NCBI GenBank assembly: GCA_902619805.1
Contig: CACNGC010000002.1
Location: 202,678-266,677 of the forward strand
Direction of reading: 5' to 3'
Source of the DNA: an uncultured SAR116 cluster alpha proteobacterium
GTDB lineage: Bacteria; Pseudomonadota; Alphaproteobacteria; Puniceispirillales; Marisalimonadaceae
Length of the DNA: 64,000 nucleotides
The position numbers and the translations under genes were made by a program. The notes beneath the pieces are model-generated. The model was not told the DNA's origin and did no database searches. It saw only the letters and a program-made list of their open reading frames with translations. This document shows positions 40,149 through 50,521 of this stretch, one piece after another (position 1 is the stretch's first letter; every line of letters starts with the position of its first letter).

Positions 40149-41814
40149 TAATAATTTATTAAATAAGAATTGTTTATTCTTTTTAAGTCATTACATTTTG
40201 TTTTTTTGTCTTCAATTAAAACTTTGTTTTGCTCAGACTAACGATTTTAACAAAGAAGTTTCCTCAAATAATGTTAATAATGAAATTAAAGTAAGTAAGC
40301 TTGCAAAACCATCTTTGGGCTCCCTCGGTATAAAAACGGAATTAAATAATTTAATGGGTTTAAATATCTGGAACAATTTGAAAGTAGAAGAAATTATTGA
40401 GCATTTAAATTATATTCCAGATAATTTAGCAAGTAAACATTTTCAAGTATTTCTAAATGATCTTTACATAAGCGCTTCCGTCCCACCAGAAGGTGATTCA
40501 AATCAAATTTTGAAACTTTTGGAAACCAGATTATTTAAAATTAAAAATAGTGGACAAAGTAATTATTTATATAAATTAGTCTTACAATTGCCCAAGGGCA
40601 ATCGTTGGGATATATGGAGAAAGTGGCAAATTGAATACGAGTTAATTAATAGAAAAGATAAAAAAGCTTGTGAATTCATTAATGTAGAATCAAAATCTAA
40701 TCTTAAAAATTTTTGGCAAATGGCTCGAATTTTCTGTTTGTCTATTGAGGGAAAAAGAGATCAATCAGAGTTTATGCTGGATTTGATAAAATCCAGAGGT
40801 TTTAATGATGAAATTTTTGAAGAGTTATTTCAATCTATCTACAATAAGGTTAACGAAACAAACATTGAAAATAAAAAAAACAAAATACAACCATTACATA
40901 TAGTAATGATGGACACTCTTAAGATGCCAATAAAAGCAAGTTATATTGCACACCTAGGGATTGAATATACAGACTCTTTATTATCACTTAATTATTTAAC
41001 ACCAAAAGCGAGAGCCTCTCTATTAGATAAGCAATTAAATTACAGCTTTGTATCAGTTGATCAAATAATTGAAAATTATAAATCCGTAGCCGATGGAAGT
41101 ATTGATTTTGATAAGTCTTTTTCTGAATTTTTGAAAGAACCAAATGGTTACAATAGAGCTAACGTTTGGCTAAGTATAATCAATATTAAAGATGAAATTA
41201 AAAAAGTACATTCAATCTTAAAAATGATAAAATCAGAAACTAATAACGGAAGATTCAATGATGTTATAGGGTTATATTTAAATCTTTTAAATGAGATTGA
41301 CAATTCCTCTTTACCACAAGATTTAAATCAAACAATTGAACGACTTAAAATTGCGTCCAATCCAGATTTGTATCCAAACAATAATTTTGCTAATATTATA
41401 TCATTAGTAGAAGGTCAAATTTGGGATTTTAATTTAATTTCAAAAGAAAAGGCTTGGCCATTAATACCAATAATTGAAAAAGCTGGAATGATAGAGCCAA
41501 ATTCAATAAACTGGATGAATCATTTGAGAGATATAAAAGAAATTGATTTAAAAGAAGATAAATATTTGAAATGGGAAAGTAATTATAACTTTAAAAGATT
41601 TCTTTTATCTAAATTAATTAAAGAATCTGCAAAAAATAATAATAAAACTCTAACTATTTTATTGATAGCAAGATTAATAGGGGATAATCCATTGATTGAT
41701 TTTGATTTGGATAGTTTAATTACAATAAGAAATTCACTAAATTCAATTGGATTTGAAAATTTATCTAAAATAATTACACAAGAAATAATGACGTCCAAAA
41801 TTGTAAATCTTTAA
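40132..41814 (+). CDS. Exported conserved hypothetical protein next to xerD
   Basis: A 560-residue protein I do not recognise by fold. The N-terminus looks like a signal peptide (CLFFLSHYILFFCLQLKLCFAQ) with a cleavage site after CFAQ or so. The mature part is mostly alpha-helical in composition, with repeated short helices and few charged motifs, which may suggest TPR-like solenoids. Alphaproteobacteria often have a large hypothetical at this position, between aroK and xerD. It begins inside the small membrane gene and ends 9 bases before xerD. Confidence 0.75.
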   Translation: MKKLNSNNLLNKNCLFFLSHYILFFCLQLKLCFAQTNDFNKEVSSNNVNNEIKVSKLAKPSLGSLGIKTELNNLMGLNIWNNLKVEEIIEHLNYIPDNLASKHFQVFLNDLYISASVPPEGDSNQILKLLETRLFKIKNSGQSNYLYKLVLQLPKGNRWDIWRKWQIEYELINRKDKKACEFINVESKSNLKNFWQMARIFCLSIEGKRDQSEFMLDLIKSRGFNDEIFEELFQSIYNKVNETNIENKKNKIQPLHIVMMDTLKMPIKASYIAHLGIEYTDSLLSLNYLTPKARASLLDKQLNYSFVSVDQIIENYKSVADGSIDFDKSFSEFLKEPNGYNRANVWLSIINIKDEIKKVHSILKMIKSETNNGRFNDVIGLYLNLLNEIDNSSLPQDLNQTIERLKIASNPDLYPNNNFANIISLVEGQIWDFNLISKEKAWPLIPIIEKAGMIEPNSINWMNHLRDIKEIDLKEDKYLKWESNYNFKRFLLSKLIKESAKNNNKTLTILLIARLIGDNPLIDFDLDSLITIRNSLNSIGFENLSKIITQEIMTSKIVNL

Positions 41815-41823
41815 AGTTTAATA

Positions 41824-42795
41824 ATGAGAAATATAAATCAACCAACACCAGAACTCATCAATAGAATCTTAGGAATTATTTGCCTCGAAAAAGGATTATC
41901 TCAAAACACAAAAACAGCTTATAACAAAGATATTAGTTTAGCTTTTGATTGGTTTAAAAATAAAAATATTGACTGCTTTAGAGCAAACGAAAAAAACTTT
42001 CGTGATTTATTCTTTTTTTTGCAAAGCAAATATTATAAGCCTAGTTCCTTAAGCAGAAAATTATCTTCGTTTAAGCAATTTTATGATGTTCTAAAAGCTG
42101 AGGGATATATAAAAATAAATCCATTAAGCAACTTAGAAAGTTTCAAAAAGATTAAAAATTTACCAAAATCTTTGTCAGAGGGCCATTTGACTTTATTGCT
42201 ATCAGAAGCCAAAAATAATCTTAAAAATGTTGAACAAAATAATCCTACAAAGAAAATAAAATTTCTGCGTATTTTAACTATTTTAGAAATTCTATATTCT
42301 ACTGGTATGAGAGTTTCTGAACTAGTATCTTTGCCATTGTCAGATTTTATTAGAATAAAAGATTTACTTCAGATTAAAGGCAAGGGCGGCATTTATAGAT
42401 ATGTTGCTTTTAATAAAGAATCAAAAAAGATGATAGAGATGTGGTTGTTACATAGGTCCTCTATAGAAAAATTTTTAAAAAATAAGTACGTTTTCCCAGG
42501 TAATAATGGTGTTGGACATATTACCAGACAATCTGTATATATGAACTTGTCGGAATTATCAAAAAGTATAAACATGAATAGTGAACAGATTTCTCCGCAT
42601 AAAATCAGGCATAGTTTTGCAACTCATATGTTAAATCGTGGTGCAGATTTGAGGTCTTTACAAAAACTTCTTGGTCACGCTGATATTAGTACTACTGAGA
42701 TTTATACAAAAGTCCAATCAAAAAGATTGTCAGGTCTTGTAAATGACATTCATCCATTAAATAGAATAAACCTAAAGAAAAAAGAAAGCCTTTAA
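41824..42795 (+). CDS. xerD: Tyrosine recombinase XerD
   Basis: A 323-residue tyrosine recombinase of the XerC/D type, resolving chromosome dimers at dif with its partner and FtsK. The N-terminal SAM-like domain contains [20 protein letters not shown]; catalytic residues are R in [13 protein letters not shown] in IKGKGGIYR, HxxR in [22 protein letters not shown] in [14 protein letters not shown] and the final Tyr. XerD is preferred to XerC from the context with accA. It is a core gene, not evidence for a mobile element. Confidence 0.9.
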   Translation: MRNINQPTPELINRILGIICLEKGLSQNTKTAYNKDISLAFDWFKNKNIDCFRANEKNFRDLFFFLQSKYYKPSSLSRKLSSFKQFYDVLKAEGYIKINPLSNLESFKKIKNLPKSLSEGHLTLLLSEAKNNLKNVEQNNPTKKIKFLRILTILEILYSTGMRVSELVSLPLSDFIRIKDLLQIKGKGGIYRYVAFNKESKKMIEMWLLHRSSIEKFLKNKYVFPGNNGVGHITRQSVYMNLSELSKSINMNSEQISPHKIRHSFATHMLNRGADLRSLQKLLGHADISTTEIYTKVQSKRLSGLVNDIHPLNRINLKKKESL

Positions 42796-42797
42796 AT

Positions 42798-43742
42798 ATG
42801 ATTAAACATTTTTTAGCATTTGAGAAACAAATTGCAGATCTTGAAGGAAAAATAGAAGAGCTTCGTCATTTGTCTTCTGGTAGTGATATTAATATTGCAG
42901 ACGAAATTGGTAAATTACAAGCAAGTGTATCAGAAAAGTTAAAATCAACCTATTCACAATTAAGTCCTTGGCAAAAAGTTTTAGTATCTAGACATCCTGA
43001 AAGGCCACATTTTCAAGATATTATTAACAGTTTATTTCAAGATTATATTTCTTTGTCAGGTGATAGAAATTTCGCTGAAGATAACGCTTTAACTGGCGGT
43101 ATAGCTCGTTTTAGAGGAAAGAGTGTAATTGCTATAGGTATAGATAAAGGTAAAAACACTCAAGATAGAATCCATAAAAATTTTGGTATGGCTAGGCCTG
43201 AAGGCTATAGAAAAGCACAAAGATTAATGCAATTAGCTAATGATTTTTCAATTCCAGTCTTAATGTTTGTTGATACAGCAGGTGCTTATCCTGGAAAAGG
43301 TGCTGAACAAAGAGGTCAAGCTGAAGCCATTGCGAAATGTTTGCAAAAGAGCCTGGAGATTACTGTTCCTTCTATTTCAGTAATTACAGGCGAAGGTGGC
43401 TCTGGAGGAGCAGTTGCTTTGGCTGTTGCAAATACTACACTTATGTTAGAACATGCAATTTACTCTGTTATTTCTCCAGAAGGATGCTCTTCAATTTTAT
43501 GGAGAAGTTCTGATCATGCAGATCAAGCAGCGGAGGCTTTGAAATTGACTGCACAAGATATGGAAAAATTCAAAATTATTGATGAGATAATTCCAGAACC
43601 TATTGGAGGTGCACACAGAGATCCAATAATTACAATAAAAAGTATTGGTGATGTCATAGAAAAAAAATTGAATGAACTGATGGTTCTGAGTAAAGATGAA
43701 TTAATTAAACTAAAAGAAAAAAAATATTTAGAAATTGGTTAA
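42798..43742 (+). CDS. accA: Acetyl-CoA carboxylase carboxyltransferase subunit alpha
   Basis: A 314-residue AccA, which with AccD transfers the carboxyl group from biotin to acetyl-CoA for fatty acid synthesis. Seen are the N-terminal coiled-coil (AFEKQIADLEGKIEELRH), FQDYISLSGDRNFAEDNALTGG, MARPEGYRKAQRLMQLA, FVDTAGAYPGKGAEQRGQ, the oxyanion-type GEGGSGGAVALAV and SPEGCSSILWR. It starts 2 bases after xerD and overlaps the convergent nitrilase gene by 15 bases. Confidence 0.98.
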   Translation: MIKHFLAFEKQIADLEGKIEELRHLSSGSDINIADEIGKLQASVSEKLKSTYSQLSPWQKVLVSRHPERPHFQDIINSLFQDYISLSGDRNFAEDNALTGGIARFRGKSVIAIGIDKGKNTQDRIHKNFGMARPEGYRKAQRLMQLANDFSIPVLMFVDTAGAYPGKGAEQRGQAEAIAKCLQKSLEITVPSISVITGEGGSGGAVALAVANTTLMLEHAIYSVISPEGCSSILWRSSDHADQAAEALKLTAQDMEKFKIIDEIIPEPIGGAHRDPIITIKSIGDVIEKKLNELMVLSKDELIKLKEKKYLEIG

Positions 43743-44558
43743 ATAATCTTTTTTTGAATTTAATGCAGGTATAGCTATTCTCGCTTTCATTACTTCATCT
43801 AGATTAATATTAGCATGAATTATTCCAATTTCCTCTTTTGCATCTTTTAAAACCTCTCCCCATGGAGATACAATCAAAGAATGTCCATAACTAGTTCTCC
43901 CACATTCGTGATAACCAGCTTGAGCAGGTGCAATAATGAATGCACCAGTTTCTATGGCTCTGGCCTTAAGCAAAGTATGCCAATGAACCGGACCAGTTAA
44001 ATTTGAAAAGGCAGATGGTACAACAATTATTTCAGCACCATTTACTGCTAAATCTTGATATAGATGGGGAAAGCGCAAATCGTAACAAATAGTCAAACCA
44101 ATTTTAATTTTATTTTTTTTAATTTCTGCAATAATTGCTTTATTTCCACTTTTGTAAGTATCAGATTCTCTATAAACATCGCCATTAGGTAAATTTACAT
44201 CATATAAGTGAATTTTATCATATTTGTATAAAATATCTCCTTTAGGTCCAACTAAAAAAGATCTATTTACTAACTTATCATCTACTTTTATGGGTAAAGA
44301 GCCAATTAAAATAAAGATTGAATTAAGCTTAGCTATTTCTCTTAAAATTTGTAGGCTAAAGTTTTCATCTTCGGTTTTAGCCAATTTATTAGTTAAAAAA
44401 GAATTCTTTTGAAGTGAAGTGGCGCATTCGGGTAAAGTGATCAATTCTGCTTCATCATTAAGTGCTTTATCAATTAAATCTTTTATTGTTTCTAGTGTAT
44501 GCTTTTCATTCTCCGCAGATGAGTATTGGAGACAGGCAATTGACAATTTACGGTTCAT
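43728..44558 (-). CDS. Carbon-nitrogen hydrolase (Nit2-like amidase)
   Basis: A 276-residue nitrilase-superfamily hydrolase. The Glu-Lys-Cys triad is seen in ITLPECATS, YDKIHLYDVNLPNG and LTICYDLRFPHLYQDLA. The pattern, including RESDTYKSG and ARAIETGAFIIAPAQ, is of the Nit2/omega-amidase or deaminated-glutathione amidase group. The ATG at 44558 overlaps the grxC stop (TAATATG), better than the track's TTG at 44570. Pairing with glutaredoxin makes a glutathione-repair role plausible but not proven. Confidence 0.88.
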   Translation of the reverse strand: MNRKLSIACLQYSSAENEKHTLETIKDLIDKALNDEAELITLPECATSLQKNSFLTNKLAKTEDENFSLQILREIAKLNSIFILIGSLPIKVDDKLVNRSFLVGPKGDILYKYDKIHLYDVNLPNGDVYRESDTYKSGNKAIIAEIKKNKIKIGLTICYDLRFPHLYQDLAVNGAEIIVVPSAFSNLTGPVHWHTLLKARAIETGAFIIAPAQAGYHECGRTSYGHSLIVSPWGEVLKDAKEEIGIIHANINLDEVMKARIAIPALNSKKDYLTNF

Positions 44559-44559
44559 A

Positions 44560-44817
44560 TTATTTAACAAAATTTTCTAGGCCATTATCTTCTTCTAACT
44601 TATATAAATCGTCACATCCACCAATATGTTGATCTTTAAAAAATATTTGGGGTACAGAAGTTCTGCCACCAGATTTTTTTATCATTTCATTTCTCTTGGA
44701 ATAATCTAAATCAATATCTATTTCTTCAAAAGGAATATTTTTCTTTTTTAAAAGAGATTTAGCACGATAACAAAACCCACATAGTAAACTGGTATAAATT
44801 ATTATATTTTTATTCAT
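44560..44817 (-). CDS. grxC: Glutaredoxin 3
   Basis: An 85-residue dithiol glutaredoxin. The redox site is CGFC in YTSLLCGFCYRAKSLL (the usual GrxC motif is CPYC); glutathione-binding regions are GGRTSVPQIFF and HIGGCDDLYKLE. It reduces disulfides with glutathione. The ATG at 44817 follows GAGG at good spacing; the track's TTG start overlaps that ribosome site. It lies between mutT and the nitrilase gene with very short gaps. Confidence 0.93.
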   Translation of the reverse strand: MNKNIIIYTSLLCGFCYRAKSLLKKKNIPFEEIDIDLDYSKRNEMIKKSGGRTSVPQIFFKDQHIGGCDDLYKLEEDNGLENFVK

Positions 44818-44833
44818 TATAATCCTCAAAAAT

Positions 44834-45253
44834 TTATGAAAATAAGTCTTGTATGCAAAAAATCAGGGCATCATCAGCTGGAGGCATTTTATATTTTCTT
44901 AGCATATTTGGTTTAACCCAGATAATTTCATTGTTTTCCATAGATTTTGGCTTGCCCTCCCATCTTCTGCATACATATAAGAGCAAAAGCAACTGAAATT
45001 CTTTATAACTAAATTCACTAAAAGACAAAGGTGCAACACATTTGTTGTTTATGTTAATATCAAGTTCTTCTTTTATTTCTCTTATTAGCGCAATTTCTGG
45101 CACCTCACCAGTTTCAACTTTTCCACCTGGAAATTCCCAAAAACCTGCTAAATGTTTATTTTTGGGTCTTTTTGACAATAAAATTTCATCAGCATCATTA
45201 ATTAATGCTAATGAAACTACAATTTTAAAATTTTTATGATCTGTAATCGGCAT
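44834..45253 (-). CDS. mutT: MutT-type Nudix hydrolase (8-oxo-dGTP diphosphatase)
   Basis: A 139-residue Nudix protein. The Nudix box is GGKVETGEVPEIALIREIKEEL, complete. The preceding segment ILLSKRPKNKHLAGFWEFPGG is typical of MutT, which removes 8-oxo-dGTP from the nucleotide pool. ArgJ overlaps its start by 20 bases, an arrangement common in Alphaproteobacteria (argJ-mutT). Confidence 0.92.
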   Translation of the reverse strand: MPITDHKNFKIVVSLALINDADEILLSKRPKNKHLAGFWEFPGGKVETGEVPEIALIREIKEELDININNKCVAPLSFSEFSYKEFQLLLLLYVCRRWEGKPKSMENNEIIWVKPNMLRKYKMPPADDALIFCIQDLFS

Positions 45254-46454
45254 TTATATCTATGTATTTATGGGTTAAGTCACACGTATATACAGTAGAA
45301 CTTGACTTGCCTACTCCAATATCAATCTCAAGAAAAATATTATCTTGTTTTAAATGTTCTGTTGCTCGTAATTCTGAATAGTTTTCACAAACCATTCCAT
45401 TTTGTGTTACTTGTTCATCGCCAATATAAATTTTGATTTTATCTCTATTTGCTGGTTGACCTGATTTCCCAATAGCCATAATTATTCTACCCCAATTTGC
45501 GTCCTCTCCAGCAATTGCAGTTTTAACCAAAGGTGAATTTGCTATAGAAAATGCTATTATTTTTGCTGATTTTTTTGACTTGGCGCCTGTAACTTTAATA
45601 GTTATAAATTTTGATGCACCTTCACCATCCTTAATAATTAATTTAGCAAGCTCTAACATCAAGCTAAATAAATTTTCTTTAAATTCAATTAAGCGGGTGT
45701 CTTTAAAATTATTAATTGGTTTGTGATTTGCTGTTTTTGTGGCTGCTAATAAAACAGTGTCACTTGTTGATGTATCGCTATCTACAGTTATAGAATTAAA
45801 ACTTATCTCATTACTGGATATAATTAATTTTTGAAGAGTATCCGATGATATGTTAGCGTTTGTAAAAATAAAACCTAACATTGTTGACATATTTGGTGCA
45901 ATCATACCCGAACCTTTAGCTATTCCTACAATTTCAATTTCAGCATCATCAATTTTACACACTCTCTTACTTACTTTTGTAAATGTATCAGTAGTTTTGA
46001 TAGCAGTGGCAGCTTTTATCCAATCTGGATTTTTTAGTGGAGTCATTAATTTTATACTTCTTATTACTGCATCAGGATCTAATTGTTCTCCAATAACACC
46101 AGTAGAGGCTGTGTATATTTGATCAATACTACAATTTAATTTTGCTGAAAGATATTTTGAAATTTTTAAAACTGTTTCCTCACCTAGTTTCCCTGTAAAT
46201 GCATTTGCGTTACCTGAATTTACTAAAATTGCCCTTACTAAAGGTTCTTTGTATTTGGTAAGATTTTTTTTGCATTGATTTACAGAAGCACTAGAGGTTA
46301 AGGATTGGGTAAAAACTCCAGAAATAGCTGATTTTTTTTTAAATTCTATTAAAAGAAGATCGTCTTCATTATTTTGTGTCTTTTTAATGCCAGAGTATAT
46401 GGTTGAAACTTTTATGTCTTTCAACAGATGATTCTTTATACTTTCTTTTTTCAT
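45234..46454 (-). CDS. argJ: Bifunctional glutamate N-acetyltransferase/N-acetylglutamate synthase
   Basis: A 406-residue ArgJ, cycling the acetyl group in arginine synthesis. The self-cleavage motif reads [18 protein letters not shown]; the Thr nucleophile is kept, but the preceding residue is Ser where most ArgJ have Ala. Other motifs: [25 protein letters not shown] and [15 protein letters not shown]. Acetylornithine/ArgA functions lie elsewhere; argH is at 15-17 kb. ppiC is upstream on the same strand (19 bases). Confidence 0.96.
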   Translation of the reverse strand: MKKESIKNHLLKDIKVSTIYSGIKKTQNNEDDLLLIEFKKKSAISGVFTQSLTSSASVNQCKKNLTKYKEPLVRAILVNSGNANAFTGKLGEETVLKISKYLSAKLNCSIDQIYTASTGVIGEQLDPDAVIRSIKLMTPLKNPDWIKAATAIKTTDTFTKVSKRVCKIDDAEIEIVGIAKGSGMIAPNMSTMLGFIFTNANISSDTLQKLIISSNEISFNSITVDSDTSTSDTVLLAATKTANHKPINNFKDTRLIEFKENLFSLMLELAKLIIKDGEGASKFITIKVTGAKSKKSAKIIAFSIANSPLVKTAIAGEDANWGRIIMAIGKSGQPANRDKIKIYIGDEQVTQNGMVCENYSELRATEHLKQDNIFLEIDIGVGKSSSTVYTCDLTHKYIDINADYRS

Positions 46455-46473
46455 AGTGCAATTTAAATTGATA

Positions 46474-47313
46474 TTAATTATTTATTTCTTGAACAACTTT
46501 TTTAAAATCTAAAATTTTTATACTTTTATTTTTTCTGAGTTGTTTTTCAAGGTTTGATAAAGAATTTTGTTTTATTCTATTCACAATTTGTTTCCTAATA
46601 TCATTAATTTTTTTTGGTTGAGAACCTCTAATATCATTCAACATTATTATATGATAACCAAATTTAGTTTTAACTGGTTTTTTTGTTGTTTCTCCTTTTT
46701 TTAATTTTAACACTGCCTTTTCAAATTCTTCTACCATTTGACCAGATCTAAACCAACCCAAACTACCTCCATTTTTTTTTGAGGGTCCAATAGAATAATA
46801 TTTTGCAAGTTTTGAGAATTCTGATTTAATTTTTAGTTTTTCTATTATCTGCAATGCTTCATTTTCTTCTTTTACCAAGATATGGCTAGCATTAAACTCT
46901 TTAAAAGTTTTAAAGTTCTCTAGGTATTTTGTATAGAAATCCTGAATTTTTTCTTCAGATGTGTTGTTTGCAAGAAAATTGTTAAGCCAGTATTTTGCCA
47001 TTATTTGATCTTTATTTTTCTTTAATATTTCAATAACCTCTTTTTGCTGATCTAATTTATCTTTGTAAGCTTGTTGAGTGATTAAGTGCTGATTAATTAG
47101 TTCATTTACGACGTTTGGGTATATTTCAGAAAGAGATTTTTCTTTGATTTTTTTTGGCAATCTGTTAGTTGCATTAAGCACATCTTGTGCTGTAATAATA
47201 TGATTATCAACTGTTGCTACAGTGACTTGTCTAGGTTCTTTAGCATTTGCAATTGGTAAAGTAATAGCTAAAAAAAAATTTGTAAGAATAAAAATGATTT
47301 TTAAGCAAGACAT
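46474..47313 (-). CDS. Periplasmic parvulin-type peptidyl-prolyl isomerase
   Basis: A 279-residue SurA/PpiC-like protein. A signal peptide (IIFILTNFFLAITLPIANA) is followed by an N-terminal chaperone-like domain (residues about 30-130) and a parvulin domain: NASHILVKEENEALQII, YSIGPSKKNGGSLGWFRSGQMVEEFEKAV and KTKFGYHIIML. It assists folding of outer-membrane or exported proteins. I take the ATG at 47313 (MSCLKII), which gives a cleaner signal peptide than the track's TTG at 47328. Divergent from secA. Confidence 0.9.
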   Translation of the reverse strand: MSCLKIIFILTNFFLAITLPIANAKEPRQVTVATVDNHIITAQDVLNATNRLPKKIKEKSLSEIYPNVVNELINQHLITQQAYKDKLDQQKEVIEILKKNKDQIMAKYWLNNFLANNTSEEKIQDFYTKYLENFKTFKEFNASHILVKEENEALQIIEKLKIKSEFSKLAKYYSIGPSKKNGGSLGWFRSGQMVEEFEKAVLKLKKGETTKKPVKTKFGYHIIMLNDIRGSQPKKINDIRKQIVNRIKQNSLSNLEKQLRKNKSIKILDFKKVVQEINN

Positions 47314-47356
47314 TTTGGTATAATCCAATTATAAGATTATTTTTTTACAGGTTTTT

Positions 47357-47385
47357 TTGAGTCAACACAAGGAATGATGTTTAAA
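47357..47385 (+). promoter_or_regulatory. Possible sigma-70 promoter of secA
   Basis: TTGAGT and TTTAAA with a 17-base spacer, about 60 bases before the secA ATG. The -10 match is weak, and AT-rich sequence makes chance likely. Confidence 0.3.
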
Positions 47386-47443
47386 ATTTATTGTTATTTT
47401 AGATTTTATTGAAGATTTCTGTAAATAATTGGAGCACTTTTAC

Positions 47444-50038
47444 ATGTTAAGTAAACTTACGTCTAGACTTTTTGGTTCTTCTAATGAGAGACAGATTAAG
47501 AAATATAAACCTATAATTGATCAAATTAACAACTTAGAAAACGAGTTTTCTGATTTGTTAGATGAACAATTAAAGTTAAAGACACAAATTTTTAAAGATA
47601 GATTAACAAAAAACGAAAATTTAAAAAATATTTTGCCAGAAGCGTTTGCGACCGTTAGAGAGGCTTCGAAAAGAACATTAAGACAAAGGCACTTTGATGT
47701 TCAATTGACTGGTGGAATGGTTCTGCATGAGGGTAAAATAGCTGAAATGAAAACTGGTGAAGGTAAAACCTTAGTTGCCACTTTAGCATGTTATTTAAAT
47801 GCTCTAGAAGGTAAAGGTGTTCATGTAGTTACTGTTAATGATTATTTAGCTAGAAGAGATTCAGAGTGGATGGGTCAAATATACAATTTCTTGGGAATGA
47901 CTGTTGGTTGTATTATATCAGAAATGGACGATGAGCAAAGAAGAATTGCCTATAATGCCGATATTACTTATGGAACTAATAATGAATTTGGATTCGACTA
48001 TCTTCGTGATAATATGAAATATAATCTAGCTGACATGGTTCAGCGTCCATTTAATTTTGCTATTGTAGATGAAGTTGATTCTATCTTAATTGATGAAGCT
48101 AGAACCCCACTTGTTATTTCTGGACAATCAGAAGACTCTTCAATTTTGTATAAATCAATTGATAAATTCATCCCATCGTTAAACGAAAATGATTATGAAT
48201 TAGATGAGAAGCAAAGAACGTGTAATCTAACTGATACTGGTATTGAAAACATAGAAAAAGCATTAATGGCAGATAACATTATTAAAGAAGGAAACCTGTT
48301 TGATGTTAAAAATGTTTCCTTATTACACCACATTAATCAAGCATTGAGAGCTCATAAATTATTCAAAAAAAATACTCATTATATGGTCAAGAACGATAAT
48401 GTTATTATTATTGATGAATTTACAGGACGTGCTATGGAAGGTAGACGTTTTGGAGAAGGACAGCATCAGGCAATTGAAGCCAAAGAAAATGTTTCTGTAC
48501 AGCCAGAAAACCAAACCTTAGCCAGCGTAACTTTTCAGAATTATTTCAGAATGTACCCTAAATTAGCAGGAATGACAGGAACTGCCCTAACAGAAGAAGG
48601 TGAATTTTCTGAAATTTACAACCTTCAAGTTATTGAAGTCCCTACTAATTTGAAAATAGCTAGAGAAGACAAAAATGATGAAATTTATAAGACTAATGAA
48701 GAACGAGACGAAGCTGTAATTAAATTAATCGAGCGTTGTCAAAAAAATAATCAGCCTGTTTTAGTAGGAACAGTATCAATTGAAAAGTCAGAAATATTAT
48801 CAAAATTGTTAAATGCTAAAAAAATTAAACACGAAGTACTGAATGCAAAATTTCATGAGCAAGAGGCTCAAATTATTGGTTATGCTGGGATGCCAGGGGC
48901 TGTTACAATAGCTACCAATATGGCAGGTAGAGGAACTGATATTCAATTAGGTGGAAATTTAGAAATTAGACAAGTAAAAGAAATTAAATCATTTGCAGGC
49001 GAAAACAAGGAGGTTAATGATTTAAAAATTGATATCGAGGAAAAGAAAAACATAGCTCTTGCTGCAGGAGGTTTATATGTAATAGGAACTGAACGCCACG
49101 AGAGTCGAAGGATTGATAATCAATTGAGAGGTAGAACTGGAAGACAAGGTGATCCAGGAAGATCTAAGTTTTTATTATCACTTCAAGATGATTTGATGAG
49201 AATATTTGGATCTGAGAGACTTGAAACAATGTTAGGTAAACTTGGATTGGAAAAGGGTGAAGCTATTATTCATCCTTGGATTAATAAGGCAGTTGAAAAA
49301 GCTCAAGCTAAAGTTGAGGCTCATAATTTTGAGATAAGAAAGCAACTTCTTAAGTTTGATGATGTCATGAATGATCAAAGAAAAGTAATTTTTGATCAAA
49401 GAAAAGATATAATGAGATCAGATGATATAAGTACAATGATAACGGACATGCGTCATGAAGTGATAGAAACAATTGTTTATCAATCTATACCTGATCAAAG
49501 TTATCACGATGAATGGGATGTAGAAAGGTTATCTGCAGATGTTAAAAACTATTTAGGTATTACGGTCCAAATTGATGAGTGGGTTAAAGAAGATGGAATA
49601 ATTGAAAAAGAATTTATAAGCCGACTTACTGAATTATCTGACAAATATATGGCAGAGAGAGCGGTTAAATTTGGGGTTGAAGTCTTTAGACAGGCAGAAA
49701 AAACTCTTTTACTACAAGTATTAGATCAAGGGTGGAAAGATCATTTGCTTATGTTAGATCAAATGAGACAATCTATAGGCTTAAGAGCTTATGCACAAAA
49801 GGATCCATTAAACGAATATAAAAGAGAATCTTTTGAATTGTTTGAAGAGATGCTTGATAAATTAAGAAAAACAATTACATCAGTTTTGTCACTCATAGAA
49901 ATAAAACAAGAAGAAAATAAAGAAAAGGAAGATCACAAGGATCCAATAGAGTTTTCAAATAAGAAAATTCCAAGAAACGCTATATGTCCCTTGTGTGATT
50001 CTGGAAAGAAGTATAAGCATTGTCATGGTAAATATTAA
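47444..50038 (+). CDS. secA: Preprotein translocase ATPase SecA
   Basis: An 864-residue SecA, the motor that drives unfolded preproteins through SecYEG. Walker A is [14 protein letters not shown]; Walker B is [23 protein letters not shown]; the second nucleotide-binding fold has [16 protein letters not shown] and [20 protein letters not shown]. The C-terminal zinc-binding SEC-C motif is [17 protein letters not shown], present and complete. The ATG at 47444 with GGAG 12 bases upstream is preferred to the track's TTG at 47429. Confidence 0.98.
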   Translation: MLSKLTSRLFGSSNERQIKKYKPIIDQINNLENEFSDLLDEQLKLKTQIFKDRLTKNENLKNILPEAFATVREASKRTLRQRHFDVQLTGGMVLHEGKIAEMKTGEGKTLVATLACYLNALEGKGVHVVTVNDYLARRDSEWMGQIYNFLGMTVGCIISEMDDEQRRIAYNADITYGTNNEFGFDYLRDNMKYNLADMVQRPFNFAIVDEVDSILIDEARTPLVISGQSEDSSILYKSIDKFIPSLNENDYELDEKQRTCNLTDTGIENIEKALMADNIIKEGNLFDVKNVSLLHHINQALRAHKLFKKNTHYMVKNDNVIIIDEFTGRAMEGRRFGEGQHQAIEAKENVSVQPENQTLASVTFQNYFRMYPKLAGMTGTALTEEGEFSEIYNLQVIEVPTNLKIAREDKNDEIYKTNEERDEAVIKLIERCQKNNQPVLVGTVSIEKSEILSKLLNAKKIKHEVLNAKFHEQEAQIIGYAGMPGAVTIATNMAGRGTDIQLGGNLEIRQVKEIKSFAGENKEVNDLKIDIEEKKNIALAAGGLYVIGTERHESRRIDNQLRGRTGRQGDPGRSKFLLSLQDDLMRIFGSERLETMLGKLGLEKGEAIIHPWINKAVEKAQAKVEAHNFEIRKQLLKFDDVMNDQRKVIFDQRKDIMRSDDISTMITDMRHEVIETIVYQSIPDQSYHDEWDVERLSADVKNYLGITVQIDEWVKEDGIIEKEFISRLTELSDKYMAERAVKFGVEVFRQAEKTLLLQVLDQGWKDHLLMLDQMRQSIGLRAYAQKDPLNEYKRESFELFEEMLDKLRKTITSVLSLIEIKQEENKEKEDHKDPIEFSNKKIPRNAICPLCDSGKKYKHCHGKY

Positions 50039-50043
50039 GAGTA

Positions 50044-50520
50044 ATGATTAAATATCAATTAAAGTGTAGATCAAAAATTTGTTCCGACGAAAAAGAATTT
50101 GATGGTTGGTTTAAAAGTATTGATGCTTATGAAAAACAGAAACTACAAAGACTAATTAATTGTCCAATTTGTGGTAGCGACAAAGTTGAAAAATTATTAA
50201 CTACACCAAGTCTAAAAACTAATAAAAACAAAACTTCAGATATTAAAGATAAACTATTTAAAAATTCTAAAAAGAATGAGACCTTCTTAGGTAATGTAGA
50301 TTCAGACAATATCTCAACTCTTTTAAGAACTCTAAAAAAAGAAGTACAAAAAAACTCCACCTTTGTAGGCAATGAGTTCGTTTCTCAGGTTCGTTCTATG
50401 AAAGATGGAAAAATTAAAGAAAAGCCAATACATGGCCATGGAACAAATAAAGAAATAAAGGAATTAAGAGATGAAGGAATTGATGTCATTAATATTCCTT
50501 GGATATCTGAGGATCATTAA
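50044..50520 (+). CDS. DUF1178 family protein
   Basis: A 158-residue DUF1178 protein: MIKYQLKCRSKICSDEKEFDGWFKSIDAYEKQ, then INCPICGSDKVEKLLTTPS. Cysteine pairs at both ends of the N-terminal region suggest a small zinc ribbon; the rest is Lys-rich and helical, ending EIKELRDEGIDVINIPWISED. Function is unknown. It follows secA by 5 bases and converges with ubiG, 1 base away. Confidence 0.88.
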   Translation: MIKYQLKCRSKICSDEKEFDGWFKSIDAYEKQKLQRLINCPICGSDKVEKLLTTPSLKTNKNKTSDIKDKLFKNSKKNETFLGNVDSDNISTLLRTLKKEVQKNSTFVGNEFVSQVRSMKDGKIKEKPIHGHGTNKEIKELRDEGIDVINIPWISEDH

Positions 50521-50521
50521 A

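Noticed and set aside
41824-42795. Tyrosine recombinase as a sign of an integrated element
   Set aside because: Sequence and context (accA, aroK/aroB) fit the core XerD; no att-like repeats, tRNA or phage genes are near.
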